From positions 1,302,001 through 1,366,000 of the forward strand of contig CAVZVZ010000005.1 in the NCBI GenBank assembly GCA_963778895.1: a DNA stretch of 64,000 nucleotides, in the 5' to 3' direction. The translations under genes were made by a program, and so were the position numbers. A model generated the notes under the pieces. The model had not been told where the DNA came from. It saw only the letters and a list, made by a program, of their open reading frames with translations, and did no database searches. Each line of letters begins with the position of its first letter. Position 1 is the stretch's first letter. Below, one piece after another: positions 37,806 through 47,446 of this stretch. Source of the DNA: CAVZVZ01 sp963778895. Lineage in GTDB: Bacteria > Actinomycetota > Acidimicrobiia > Acidimicrobiales > Acidimicrobilacustridaceae.

Positions 37806-39188
37806 TCAGTCGGTCAGGGGTTCGTGCCAGCCGCCGCAGGGCGCGGCCAGCTCCTCGGCTTCAGCCGGACCCCAGGTGCCGCGCTCGTACAAGTGGAGCC
37901 GAGGCGGCCAGTGCAACACGTCGTCGACGATGCGCCATTGCTCGTCGACGCTGTCACTGCGGCCGAAACGGCGGGTATCACCTTCCATCGCGTCTTCGAT
38001 CAGCCGCTCGTACGGTTCCTCCGGCGTGCCGAAGAGCCGCTCCTGCGTGACCTCGAGGTCGACAGCGTGGCTGAGCAAGCGATCACCCGGGGTCTTGGCG
38101 TGCAACTGCAGGAGAATCCCGCCCACCTCACCGAGACGGAACCGAAAGTGGTTCGGGTGTGGCACCGCCGCGCTGGCGTCGGCGAACAACATGCGCGGTG
38201 GCGCGTTGAACTCGACGACTGCCTCGGTCGCGCTGACCGGCATGTGCTTTCCGGTACGGATCAACCAGTCGACCCCCGACCAGCGCCACGAGTCGATTCG
38301 GAACCTCAATGCGGCAAAGGTCTCCGTATCGGAGCCGGGCGCCACGTTGGGCTCATCGACGTAGCCACGGTATTGGCCACGCACGACCTGTTTGGGATCG
38401 AAGCTGTCGATCTGTCGGAAGACCTTGACCTTCTCGTCGCGCAACGCGTCGGCGTCGGCGGCCACCGGTGGCTCCATGGCAAGCAACGCGACGATCTCGA
38501 GCAGATGGTTCTGGACCACGTCTCGAATGGCCCCAGCGGTGTCGTAGAACTTGGCCCGGCCGGCCGTGCCGAAATCCTCGGCCATCGTGATCTGGATGTT
38601 GGAGATGAAGTTTCGATTCCAGATCGGCTCGAGCAGCGAGTTGGCGAAGCGGAACACCAGGATGTTCTCGATGCCGTCCTTGCCGAGGAAATGGTCGATG
38701 CGGAAGATCGACGACTCGGAGAACGCGCTGTGCAGCACCGCGTTGAGCTCGTCGGCCGAACGGCGGTCGCGACCAAACGGCTTCTCGACGACCACCTTGG
38801 CGTTGCGATTGAGATCCTCGTGGGCCAACCCGCTGACCACGTCGTCGAAAAGCGCGGGCGGTATCGCCAGGTAGAAGAGTGGGTGCTCGACACCGACCAA
38901 CCGCTGTTTCAACGCCTCGTAGGTCGACGGCTCGCGGTAGTCACCGCTCACGTAGCAAAGACGCTTGGCCAACTTCTCCCAGACCTTGGGATCGACATCG
39001 TGTTTGGCCGCCACTGCTTCGTACGCGACCGCGCGCAACTTCTCGTCATCCCACGGTGATCCCGCCACCCCGACCACGGGCATCGAGTCGAACAGTCCGC
39101 GCCGCTCGAGGTTGTAGATGGCCGGAAAGATCTTCTTGCGCGCCAGATCACCGGTGGCCCCGAAGAGCACCAGACCGTCCGTATCCAT
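37806..39188 (-). CDS. zwf: Glucose-6-phosphate 1-dehydrogenase
   Basis: 460 residues. FGATGDLARKKIFPAIYNL is the NADP-binding motif and FRIDHFLGKDGIENI the substrate-binding signature with catalytic His/Lys. First step of the oxidative pentose phosphate pathway, producing NADPH. ATG at 39188 gives a normal N-terminus. It starts 7 bases after hemL on the same strand; no other pentose-phosphate gene is near, so the link to haem synthesis is only positional. Confidence 0.96.
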   Translation of the reverse strand: MDTDGLVLFGATGDLARKKIFPAIYNLERRGLFDSMPVVGVAGSPWDDEKLRAVAYEAVAAKHDVDPKVWEKLAKRLCYVSGDYREPSTYEALKQRLVGVEHPLFYLAIPPALFDDVVSGLAHEDLNRNAKVVVEKPFGRDRRSADELNAVLHSAFSESSIFRIDHFLGKDGIENILVFRFANSLLEPIWNRNFISNIQITMAEDFGTAGRAKFYDTAGAIRDVVQNHLLEIVALLAMEPPVAADADALRDEKVKVFRQIDSFDPKQVVRGQYRGYVDEPNVAPGSDTETFAALRFRIDSWRWSGVDWLIRTGKHMPVSATEAVVEFNAPPRMLFADASAAVPHPNHFRFRLGEVGGILLQLHAKTPGDRLLSHAVDLEVTQERLFGTPEEPYERLIEDAMEGDTRRFGRSDSVDEQWRIVDDVLHWPPRLHLYERGTWGPAEAEELAAPCGGWHEPLTD

Positions 39189-39195
39189 GGTCGTC

Positions 39196-40474
39196 CTACC
39201 CGACGGCGAGGGTCGTTGCGACCTCGGCGGCGATGTCGACGATCGCGTCGATGATCTCGGTGGAGTGGGCAAGCCCCGGGAACATCACCTCGTACGCACC
39301 CGGAGCGGCAGCGATGCCCCGATCGAGCAAGCCGTGGAACCACCGGGCGTAGAGGGCCTCGTTCGTACGTCGCGCGCCGTCGTAGTCAATCGGGAGCTCC
39401 GAGCCGAAGTACACGCCCACCAGCGACGCGACGCGCGGCACCTGCACATCGAGGCCAGCATCGGCGAAGCCCTTGGCCAGACCGGATGCCAACGCCTCGG
39501 CACGCGCCGTGAGCGTCTCGTACGCCCGATCGTCGAGCAGACCGAGTGCGGCCAAACCGGCGGCCGTGGCGAGCGGGTTCCCGCTCAAGGTGCCGGCTTG
39601 GTACACGGACCCGAGCGGCGCGAGTGCGTCCATCACGTCGGACCGACCACCGAAGGCACCGACGGGTAGGCCGCCACCGATGACCTTGCCGAGACACGTG
39701 AGGTCGGGCCGCACCCCGAGCAGGCTCTGGGCACCGCCCCGCGCCACGCGGAAGCCCGTGATCACCTCGTCGAAGATCAGCAACGCGCCGACGCGATCGC
39801 ACTCGGCGCGCAGCCCTTCGAGGAACCCAGGCCGAGGCGCGACCAAGCCCATGTTGGCGGCCACCGGTTCGACGATGACGCATGCCGTGTCGTCATCGAG
39901 CTCGGGCACCACGTTGTACGGCGCGACGATGGTGTCGGCGACCTGCGCATCGGTCACACCCGCGCTGCCCGGTAGCCCGAGCGTGGCCACACCACTTCCC
40001 CCGGCGACGAGCAACGCGTCAGCGTGGCCGTGATAGTTGCCGGCGAACTTCACCAGTTTGCGCCGCCCGGTGAAGCCGCGAGCCAGACGGATCGCGCTCA
40101 TCGTCGCCTCGGTGCCACTGCTCACCAGGCGCACCTTGTCGATCGAGCCAACGGCCTCGACGATCGTCTCGGCCAGTTGGACCTCGCGCTCGGTCGGCGC
40201 TCCGTACGAGGTGCCGTCGGCCGCGGCCGACTGCACTGCGTCGACGACCGACGGGTTCGCGTGCCCGAGCGCGATCGCTCCGTACGACTGCACCAAGTCG
40301 ATGTAGCGACGACCCTCGACGTCCCAGATGTGAGGGCCCTCGGCCTTGGCGACGAAGTACGGCGTGCCACCGACAGAGCCGAACGCTCGTACCGGCGAGT
40401 TGACGCCCCCGGGGATGACGTGGCCGGCGCGAGCGAAGAGCGCCGGCGTTGGTGGTGTCCGGGATGGCTGTCAC
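39196..40474 (-). CDS. hemL: Glutamate-1-semialdehyde 2,1-aminomutase, frameshifted near start
   Basis: About 425 residues, PLP enzyme making 5-aminolevulinate. Seen: LFARAGHVIPGGVNSPVRAF at the N-terminus, SSGTEATMSAIRLARG, GNYHGHAD, DEVITGFRVA and the PLP lysine segment LGKVIGGGLPVGAFGG. GTG at 40474 overlaps the hemB stop in GTGA; the first ~11 residues are in a different frame from the rest, with the change near 40440. Last of a hem gene run (cobA-hemD, HAD, hemB, hemL). Confidence 0.93.
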
Positions 40475-41455
40475 TGGTCGAGCAGCTCGGCCACTTCGCG
40501 ACTGAGGTACGTGATGATCACGTCCGCGCCGGCACGCTTGATCGCGGTGAGATGTTCGAGCGCGACTGCCGTTCCGTCGATCCATCCGTTGGCCGCCGCC
40601 GCTTTGATCATCGAGTACTCACCGGACACGTGGTAGGCGGCGAGCGGAACGTCGATCTCCGGACGCGCTCGGGCCAGCACATCGAGATAGGCCAGCGCCG
40701 GCTTGACCATGACCATGTCAGCGCCCTCGAGTACGTCGAGGCGGATCTCCTCGAGGGCTTCACGCCCGTTGCGCATGGTCCTGCTGATAGGTCTTGCGAT
40801 CGCCACCGTCGGCGATGCTCACGTCGACCGCGTCGCGGAACGGCCCGTAGAGCGCGGACGCGAACTTCGCGGCGTAGGCGAGGATCGCGGTGTCGGTGTG
40901 CTGCGCGTCGTCGAGCGCGGCGCGTATCGCGGCGACCTGGCCGTCCATCATCCCCGACGGCGCCACGATGTCGGCGCCCGCTCGCGCTTGCGCGACCGCG
41001 ACCTGTCCGTACAACTCGATGGTGCGGTCGTTGTCGACCGAACCATCGGCGGAAAGGACGCCACAGTGACCATGGTCGGTGTATTCGTCGAGGCAGAGGT
41101 CGGCCATCAAGACCAGCTCGTCACCGGTCTCGTCCCGAAGATCACGCAGCGCGAGCTGCACGATGCCATCGGGATCCCACGCGCCCGACCCTTGCGCATC
41201 CTTGGTTGCGGGCACCCCGAACAGCATCACCGCGGGCACCCCGAGCGCAGCGAGCTCGCGGGCCTCTTTACGAAGCGAGTCGCGCGTGTGCTGGACGACT
41301 CCGGGCAGCGACGCAATCGGCTGTGGCTCATCGATGCCCTCGCGTACGAAGAGCGGTGCGACCAGATCGTCCACGGTCACCCGGGTCTCGGCGACGAGGC
41401 GACGCAGCGCGGGTGTTCGACGCAACCGCCGAAGTCGTCGCTCAGGAAAACTCAC
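40471..41455 (-). CDS. hemB: Delta-aminolevulinic acid dehydratase, frameshifted
   Basis: About 327 residues, condenses two 5-aminolevulinate to porphobilinogen. RRLRRTPALRRLVAE at the start, DLCLDEYTDHGHCGVL (metal site; middle cysteine of the zinc-type CxCx motif replaced by Asp), APSGMMDGQV, YAAKFASALYGPFRDA (first active lysine) and MVKPALAYLD (Schiff-base lysine). A frame change near 40775 splits the last third. It overlaps hemL by GTGA. Confidence 0.93.
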
Positions 41456-41561
41456 CCGATCAGCCTAAGAGCGTCCGCCGAACGGCGCACCCTCCAATCA
41501 ATCAAGCGAGCGAGCTGTTGGGGCGGGCGAAGCCCGCCCGACGAGTTCCTGGTCGACGATG

Positions 41562-42223
41562 TCACACCGGCAACAGACTCTGGAGAAGATCGACCGAGAC
41601 CTCCGCGAGACTGTCGACCACCAGGTCTGCGTGGTCGAACGATTGGGAGCGGGTCACCTCGTTGGGTACCACCACGCAGACCATCCCGGCCGCTTTGGCG
41701 GCCGTGCAGCCGTGATGTGAGTCCTCGAGCGCCACGGAGCGCGCCGGGTCGGCGCCGAGAGCCGTCGAGCGCAGCGACGAACAAATCCGGAGACGGCTTG
41801 GCTCGCTCGACATGGTCGCGACAACGAACCACCTCGAATCGATCCAGGACGCCGAGGCGGTCGAGATGACCCTCGACCCAATCGACGCTCGAGCTCGAGG
41901 CCACGCCGACGGGGATACCTGACGCCGTCGCCTCGTCGAGAAGAGCCACCACGCCAGGGCGCACCACCTCGGCCGCGATCAACCCGTGATGCCGGGTCCT
42001 CCGCCGCTCGACGACGACATCGCGGTCGAGTGGCTCATCGACCTCGCTCTGCAACCAGTCGAACCAATGCGGATGGTCGGCGCGACCGATGATCTCCTGC
42101 CAGTCCTCGAGCTCGCAGCGTCACCCCGTGGGCGACGAACTCCTCGCGAACGGTCGAGAACTCGGGCCACTCGGTGTCGAGTATCAGCCCGTCGAAGTCG
42201 AAGATCAGCGCCGAGATGGCCAT
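41562..42223 (-). CDS. HAD-superfamily phosphatase/phosphomutase-like, frameshifted
   Basis: About 220 residues. IFDFDGLILDTEW is HAD motif I; SGIPVGVASSSSVDWV motif II; RAKPSPDLFVAAL motif III lysine; ALEDSHHGCTAAKAAGM motif IV. The cap position and the DGLILDTE form match the beta-phosphoglucomutase/phosphoglycolate phosphatase subgroup, but the substrate cannot be told. Two frame changes (about 42120 and 41765). It lies between cobA-hemD and hemB, 19 bases after the former, in the same direction. Confidence 0.82.
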
Positions 42224-42241
42224 CGGAGGGATTGAGTCACA

Positions 42242-43700
42242 TCACCGGTCGACGAAGCGAACGAGTTCGTCGACCAGACCGTTGACACTGTGAACCGCGG
42301 CGATCACATCGACGTGCAACCCGTGCTTCGTGGCCGTAGCGGCCGTGACCGGACCGATGCAAGCGATCAGCGGTGGCACCTGCTCGACGCCGAAGGCTTG
42401 CACGAAGTGCTCGACCGTCGACGAGGAGGTGAAGGTGACGATGTCCGCCGCCGTGACTGCAGCTCGTTGCTCGTCGTCGACCGCTCGTCCGACGGTTCGG
42501 TACGCATCGACGACATCGACGTTCCAACCTGCCTGACGCAGCCCGTCGGGAACGACGTCTCGCACAACCGCCGCTCGTACGAACAACACGCTCCCACCAC
42601 CCGTCGGGGGCGGCGGGAATGCCTCGACGAGCGCCTCGGCGACGTACCTGTCGGGTTGGAGATCGGCCTTGATGTGCGCGTCGCGCAACGCGGCCGCGGT
42701 GCCGGGCCCGATGGCCGCGACGCGCGCGCCGCCGAACACGCGCGCATCGGGCACGACGTCGAGAAGCCGACGAGCACCATTGCGCGAAGTCACGACCACC
42801 CAGTCGTAACTGGCCAGCGAAGCCGCAGCCTCGCGTAGCGCCGCGCCCTCGTCGGCTGGCTCCGTGATCTCGATGATCGGCACGTCGATGACCTCGGCGC
42901 CCGCGGCTAGGAGCGCCGAGCGCAAAGCACCCGCCTGTCCCTTCGGCCGGGTGACCACGACCCGACGACCGAAGAGCGGACGCGACTCGAACCAGTCGAG
43001 GTTCATCGCCGCCACCTTGCCGATCACGATCGTCGACGGAGGCGCTAGTTGCTCGTCGACCAACGTGCTGATCGTGGCCCTGACAGTTCGCTGCTCGGGT
43101 CGAGTGCCCCACTGAATGGCAGCGGCGGGGGTCTCGGGATCCAGTCCGCCTGCTATGAGCCGGCTCACGATTTTGGGAAGGCGACCAATCCCCATGAGGA
43201 TGACGATGGTGCCGCCGAGCCGAGCGACCGCATCCCAGTCGAGCTCACCACCTTTGTCGGGGTCCTCGTGTCCGGTGATCACGGTGAACGACGTGGACGA
43301 ATGGCGCATCGTGAGAGGGATACCGGCATAGGCCGGAACCGCGATGGCCGATGTCACGCCAGGGACCACCTCGAACGGGACACCGGCGTCGAGCAAGGCC
43401 TGGGCCTCCTCGCCCCCGCGAGCAAAGACGAAGGGGTCACCACCCTTGAGCCGGACAACGATCTCGCCGGCCTTGCCCTCGCTCGACGAGCAGCGCGGAG
43501 ATCGCCGACTGCTCCATCGTGGCCCGACCAGGTTGTTTGCCGACATTGATCCGCTCGGCGCTCACTGGAGCGAGGTCGAGGAGCGAACCCACCGACAACC
43601 GGTCGTACACCACGACATCGGCCTGGCGGAGCAACTCGGCTCCCCGAACCGTCAGCAATCCGGGGTCACCGGGACCCGCACCGACGAGGAAGACCGTCAC
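42242..43700 (-). CDS. Fused uroporphyrinogen-III C-methyltransferase / uroporphyrinogen-III synthase, frameshifted
   Basis: About 485 residues. N-terminal SUMT (CobA) domain: VFLVGAGPGDPGLLTVRG, VVRLKGGDPFVFARGGEE, VPGVTSAIAVPAYAGIPLT. C-terminal HemD domain: RRVVVTRPKGQAGALRSALLAAGAEV, WVVVTSRNGARRL and TFTSSSTVEHF. Makes uroporphyrinogen III and precorrin-2, feeding haem, sirohaem or cobalamin. This fusion is common in actinobacteria. One frame change near 43480, in the SUMT domain. Confidence 0.92.
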
Positions 43701-43752
43701 CGCATCAGACTAATGACGGTCCCGACGTTGCGTGCTGGCAAGATGGTGCGCG

Positions 43753-44388
43753 ATGGCCGCGAGCAAACCAGCTGCGGGCACACCGCCCGACGAGCAGAGC
43801 AGTGATGAACCGCGTACCGACGGTCGGGCGGCACGCGCCGCGCGCACCCGTGCCGCGATCGTCGATGCCTTGCTCTCGCTGCTCGAGGAGGGTGACCTCC
43901 AGCCCACAGCGAATCGCATCGCCGAGCGGGCCGGCATCTCGTTGCGGCTGATCTACCACCACTTCGGCGATCTCGAGGCGCTCTTTCACGCGGCCGCGAT
44001 CCGCCAAGGTGAGCGCATCGTCCAGCTGAGCACGCCGATCCCCATCGACCTGCCCTTCGACGAACGGCTCGACCTGTTCGTGCTCCAACGCGCCGACATC
44101 CTCGAATGGATGACCCCAGTACGCCGAGCGTCGTTGCTGCAAGAGCCTTTCTCCGACGAGCTCCAGCGAGCGCGGGACACGTTCATTGCCGTGGGCGAGG
44201 AACATGCCGCGGCGCTGTTCGCCGAGGAACTGGCCCTCGTGCCGCGCGAACGCCGCGCAACCGTCCGCGCCGCCATGGCCGCGACGAGCGGCTGGAACTT
44301 CTGGGACGCCCTACGTACGAGTGGTCGATCGATCGACGACACGCGCACGGCGATGCGTTACACCCTGGAAGTGCTGTTGCGGCCCTGA
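43753..44388 (+). CDS. TetR-family transcriptional regulator
   Basis: About 211 residues. An N-terminal hydrophilic stretch is followed by RAAIVDALLSLLEEGDLQPTANRIAERAGISLRLIYHHFGDLEALF, a TetR helix-turn-helix. The ligand domain gives no clue to the inducer. Divergent from the cobA-hemD gene (52-base gap) and convergent with the photolyase gene (10 bases). ATG at 43753 chosen. Confidence 0.88.
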   Translation: MAASKPAAGTPPDEQSSDEPRTDGRAARAARTRAAIVDALLSLLEEGDLQPTANRIAERAGISLRLIYHHFGDLEALFHAAAIRQGERIVQLSTPIPIDLPFDERLDLFVLQRADILEWMTPVRRASLLQEPFSDELQRARDTFIAVGEEHAAALFAEELALVPRERRATVRAAMAATSGWNFWDALRTSGRSIDDTRTAMRYTLEVLLRP

Positions 44389-44398
44389 CACAACGCCG

Positions 44399-45790
44399 TC
44401 AGGACGCGGTCGGCTCCGAGGTATCGCGGACTTTGTCGTTGACGGCTGCGTAGGCGGCGAGCGCCCTCCGGCGACTGTCAGCGAGATCGACGATCGGCGG
44501 CGGATAGTCGCCGGTATGGGCCGAGAACAGCCCGTCGGTCTCGCGGTCCCAGGGCGCGTGGATCGTGGCCGCGTCGAGCTCGGCCAGCTCGGGGACCCAT
44601 CGCCGGATGTACTCACCTTCCGGATCGAACTTCCGGCTCTGCGAAACGGGATTGAAGATGCGGTTGTAGCTGGCCGCATCGGGGCCGGTGCCGGCGACCC
44701 ACTGCCAGTTGCCGACGTTCTGGGGTATGTCGCCGTCGACCAGCAGATGCCGGAAGTGCCGTTCGCCGATGCGCCAATCGACGAGCAGGTTCTTCACCAG
44801 GAACGAGCCGCACAACAACCGTGCCCGGTTGTGCATCCACCCGGTCTGTAGGAGCTGGCGCATACCCGCGTCGATCACCGGGTAGCCGGTGAACCCGTCC
44901 TTCCAGGCCGCGATCTCGGAGGGTTCGTTACGCCACTCGAGCTGGTCGTATCGCTCGCGCATCGCCGTGGTCGTCAGAGTCGGGATGTCGGCCAGGAGAT
45001 GCGCGTACCAGTCGCGCCATGCCATCTGGCGCACGAACGCCGTCCGGCCGGCCGTCGACTCGCCGACGGCATCCACCACGGCCCGCGGCGAGAGCGTGCC
45101 GAACTTCAGATCCGCGGAGAGTGACGACGTGCCGTCCATGTCGAGCCGATCGTGCTCGGTGCCGTAGTCATCGACGCGTTCCAGGAACGCCTCGAGCCGA
45201 CGCGCCGCTTCGCCCTCCCCCTCTCGGAACGGCGGTGGTGCATCGAGCGTGGGGAGCGGATCGCCGGGATGATCGAGCAGCACCGCGTCGCCCGGTTCGG
45301 GCCACGGGTCACGCTCCGTCCTGCGCCACGTGTTGTAGAAGGGCGTGAACACGCGTGACACGCCGCCCTTCGCCGTCTGCACCGATCCGGGGGAATGGAC
45401 GAGCGTGCCGTGGAAGGTCTCGACGGGAAGCTCGAGTGCAGCGGTGACGAGCCGATCGCGTTCGGTCGCGAACGGCGTGACATCGGCGTTCCACAACACC
45501 GAGTTCGCCCGGAATCGCGTCGCGACCTCGGGCAGCACCTGGACCGGATCGCCGACGCGGACGTGTAATCGCCCGCCGCGTCGCTCGAAGAGGTCGTCGT
45601 CGAGCGCCTGCAGATTCGCGATCAACTGCCGACGCCGAAAGGGGCCGGCGGTGTCGAGCAGCCGAGGATCGAGGACGAACAACGGCATCACGGACTGGTG
45701 CGTCGACGTAGCCGCGGCCCACGCCGGGTTGTCGTCGAGACGGAGATCGCGCCGAAACCAAACGAGCGCGATCTCGGACGACGATGACAT
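44399..45790 (-). CDS. phr: Deoxyribodipyrimidine photolyase
   Basis: 463 residues. N-terminal antenna-domain start ALVWFRRDLRLDDNPAWAAA, then a FAD-binding domain with FVRQMAWRDWYAHLL, GYPVIDAGMRQLLQTGWMHNRARLL, and GNWQWVAGTGPDAASYNRIFNP. Repairs UV pyrimidine dimers with light. Class I CPD type is most likely from the tryptophans in WMHNR and WQW. ATG at 45790 begins just before the antenna domain. Confidence 0.94.
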   Translation of the reverse strand: MSSSSEIALVWFRRDLRLDDNPAWAAATSTHQSVMPLFVLDPRLLDTAGPFRRRQLIANLQALDDDLFERRGGRLHVRVGDPVQVLPEVATRFRANSVLWNADVTPFATERDRLVTAALELPVETFHGTLVHSPGSVQTAKGGVSRVFTPFYNTWRRTERDPWPEPGDAVLLDHPGDPLPTLDAPPPFREGEGEAARRLEAFLERVDDYGTEHDRLDMDGTSSLSADLKFGTLSPRAVVDAVGESTAGRTAFVRQMAWRDWYAHLLADIPTLTTTAMRERYDQLEWRNEPSEIAAWKDGFTGYPVIDAGMRQLLQTGWMHNRARLLCGSFLVKNLLVDWRIGERHFRHLLVDGDIPQNVGNWQWVAGTGPDAASYNRIFNPVSQSRKFDPEGEYIRRWVPELAELDAATIHAPWDRETDGLFSAHTGDYPPPIVDLADSRRRALAAYAAVNDKVRDTSEPTAS

Positions 45791-45842
45791 CTCGATCGAG
45801 GTTACGGTCGTCGTGCGCGCTGACCCACCTCGCCCGCAATGA

Positions 45843-46913
45843 TCAAGCGAGTGGTCGACCGAATGGAAGGTCGTCACGCCACGAACGAAGAAAGGCCTCG
45901 GCGCGATGACACGCGCCGAGCAGCGGGCCCTGGTCGTGATCGAGCACTTCGCCCAACACCGCCCGAACTTGCTCGCCTATCTGCTCGGTCGATCGGGTCT
46001 CGGGGCCGTCGCCGTCGAGCGCCGGTGCCAGGCCGCCGAGCATGCCGCCGGCGATGGTCACGAAGTCTGGCAGCACGCACACACCGGCGCGGCGAAGCAC
46101 CGCAAGGCCTTTGGCCGTGACGGGGATGGGACCCGACGGCACGACGGCCTTCACCGCACATCCGGCGGCGACACCGTGGTCGATGATCCCCGCGCGCGAG
46201 CCAACGAACAACACGTCGGCCGGGACGCCGAGCACCTCACCAGGTGGTCCGGGCTCCGGCACCAGGTCGCGTACGAGGTCCGGACCGTGGTTCTGCCAAC
46301 CTTCGGCCAACCGGCCCGCGTCGATGCCCGCCTCGTCGAGCGCCGTGCCCGCCGCTGTCCCCACCGCGACGACGCGCCCGCCCCGCGCCGCGACATCGGC
46401 GGCGACGCCCATGCCGGTGGCGTCGAGCCCCTCGATGGCCACGGTGCGCCCGTCGAGTCCGCCCACCGCCAGGTCCGCCGCGGCAGCTATGCCAGCAGGG
46501 ACCCACGCGGCGACATCGTTCCAGTACCCGGCCGGTCGCGGATCGACCTCTCGAAGTGGGCCGAGATCGGCGGGCACAACTCCCTTGGCTGCGTCCGGTA
46601 CGAAACGCCGGGACGCGACCCACGGCTGGATCTCAGCCACAAAGGCGGCGACCGCGTCAGGGCGCGCGTCGGGCGCCGCGTTCACGCCCGCGGACGCACC
46701 GCCCGCTCGAATCTCGAACGACGCGAACTGGTACGTAACCGAACGAGCGAGCCACGTGGCCCCGTCGAGCAAGATCTTGGGCGCGCTGCGTACCGGTCCG
46801 GCCGAGCACGGCGCATCCTCGAAATCGAAGACGACGAAGGCGTCGACGTTCTTCAGTCGCTCGACGAGCACGTGATTGACCTCTTCGACGGATGCACGGC
46901 CGCATTCTGGCAT
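45843..46913 (-). CDS. Glu/Leu/Phe/Val-dehydrogenase-like protein lacking the active-site lysine
   Basis: 356 residues. The C-terminal half is the Rossmann domain of amino-acid dehydrogenases (GRTVAIEGLDATGMGVAADVAARGGRVVAVG; ADVLFVGSRAGIIDHGVAA; VLPDFVTIAGGMLGG). In the N-terminal half the family segment GGGKA/GGAKGG reads GGASAGV, so the substrate lysine is serine; a following PADLGPL occupies the place of the usual GxDLGT region. It may be a non-catalytic paralogue or use another substrate. It lies between photolyase and the CrtO-like gene on the same strand. Confidence 0.75.
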   Translation of the reverse strand: MPECGRASVEEVNHVLVERLKNVDAFVVFDFEDAPCSAGPVRSAPKILLDGATWLARSVTYQFASFEIRAGGASAGVNAAPDARPDAVAAFVAEIQPWVASRRFVPDAAKGVVPADLGPLREVDPRPAGYWNDVAAWVPAGIAAAADLAVGGLDGRTVAIEGLDATGMGVAADVAARGGRVVAVGTAAGTALDEAGIDAGRLAEGWQNHGPDLVRDLVPEPGPPGEVLGVPADVLFVGSRAGIIDHGVAAGCAVKAVVPSGPIPVTAKGLAVLRRAGVCVLPDFVTIAGGMLGGLAPALDGDGPETRSTEQIGEQVRAVLGEVLDHDQGPLLGACHRAEAFLRSWRDDLPFGRPLA

Positions 46914-46941
46914 CCCGCGGGCGGACGGCCCCCAACTGGAT

Positions 46942-47445
46942 TCAACGCGCCGAAGGATTACGGCGCACTCGGTGGGCCAACACCCGCTCGAGGCGGCCTC
47001 GGTTGTAGCGCTGAACGGCGATGCAGGGCACGTTGGCGACCACGGCGTAGACCACCATCACCACGGCCAGCCACCACGGATTCCACAGGAAGAAGAGGGG
47101 TCCCACGGCAAGCACCACCCAGTGCGTCAGCTCGGCTCGGCGCGTCTCGATGACGAACCGACTCAAGTGGCCGGACTGACTCGAGCGCAATGCCCGTTTG
47201 GAGAAGCCTCCCCCGAAGACCGAGCCCGCTTCAGGTAGCCGGTCCTTCCAGGTGCGGATGTGCCACCGTCGTTCGTACCAACGACCGCCGGCTTCGAAGG
47301 GACGCAACCGGGTGATGCGACCATCGTGGGCGAGTCGAGCGGTTGGCCACCGATAGGCGACATAGCCCGTGGTGAGCCCAACGATCGTCCACACGACGCA
47401 GTCGACGAGCACGGCCCATCCCGGATGTAAGTCGACGAGTGGCAC
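46942..47445 (-). CDS. CrtO-like glycosyl-carotenoid acyltransferase family membrane protein
   Basis: 167 residues. Resembles the glycosyl-4,4'-diaponeurosporenoate acyltransferase family: RRWHIRTWKDRLPEAG, FVIETRRAELTHW, and the C-terminal NVPCIAVQRYNRGRLERVL. Three or so membrane segments. GTG at 47445 follows the glycosyltransferase stop by one base, so the two are coupled. In staphylococci CrtO acylates the sugar placed by CrtQ on the carotenoid staphyloxanthin. Confidence 0.8.
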   Translation of the reverse strand: MPLVDLHPGWAVLVDCVVWTIVGLTTGYVAYRWPTARLAHDGRITRLRPFEAGGRWYERRWHIRTWKDRLPEAGSVFGGGFSKRALRSSQSGHLSRFVIETRRAELTHWVVLAVGPLFFLWNPWWLAVVMVVYAVVANVPCIAVQRYNRGRLERVLAHRVRRNPSAR

Positions 47446-47446
47446 G

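Noticed and set aside
1..43700. Programmed frameshifting in respiratory and hem genes
   Set aside because: No slippery heptamer with a downstream structure was noticed at the break points, the direction and place of breaks vary, and genes of unrelated function are affected.
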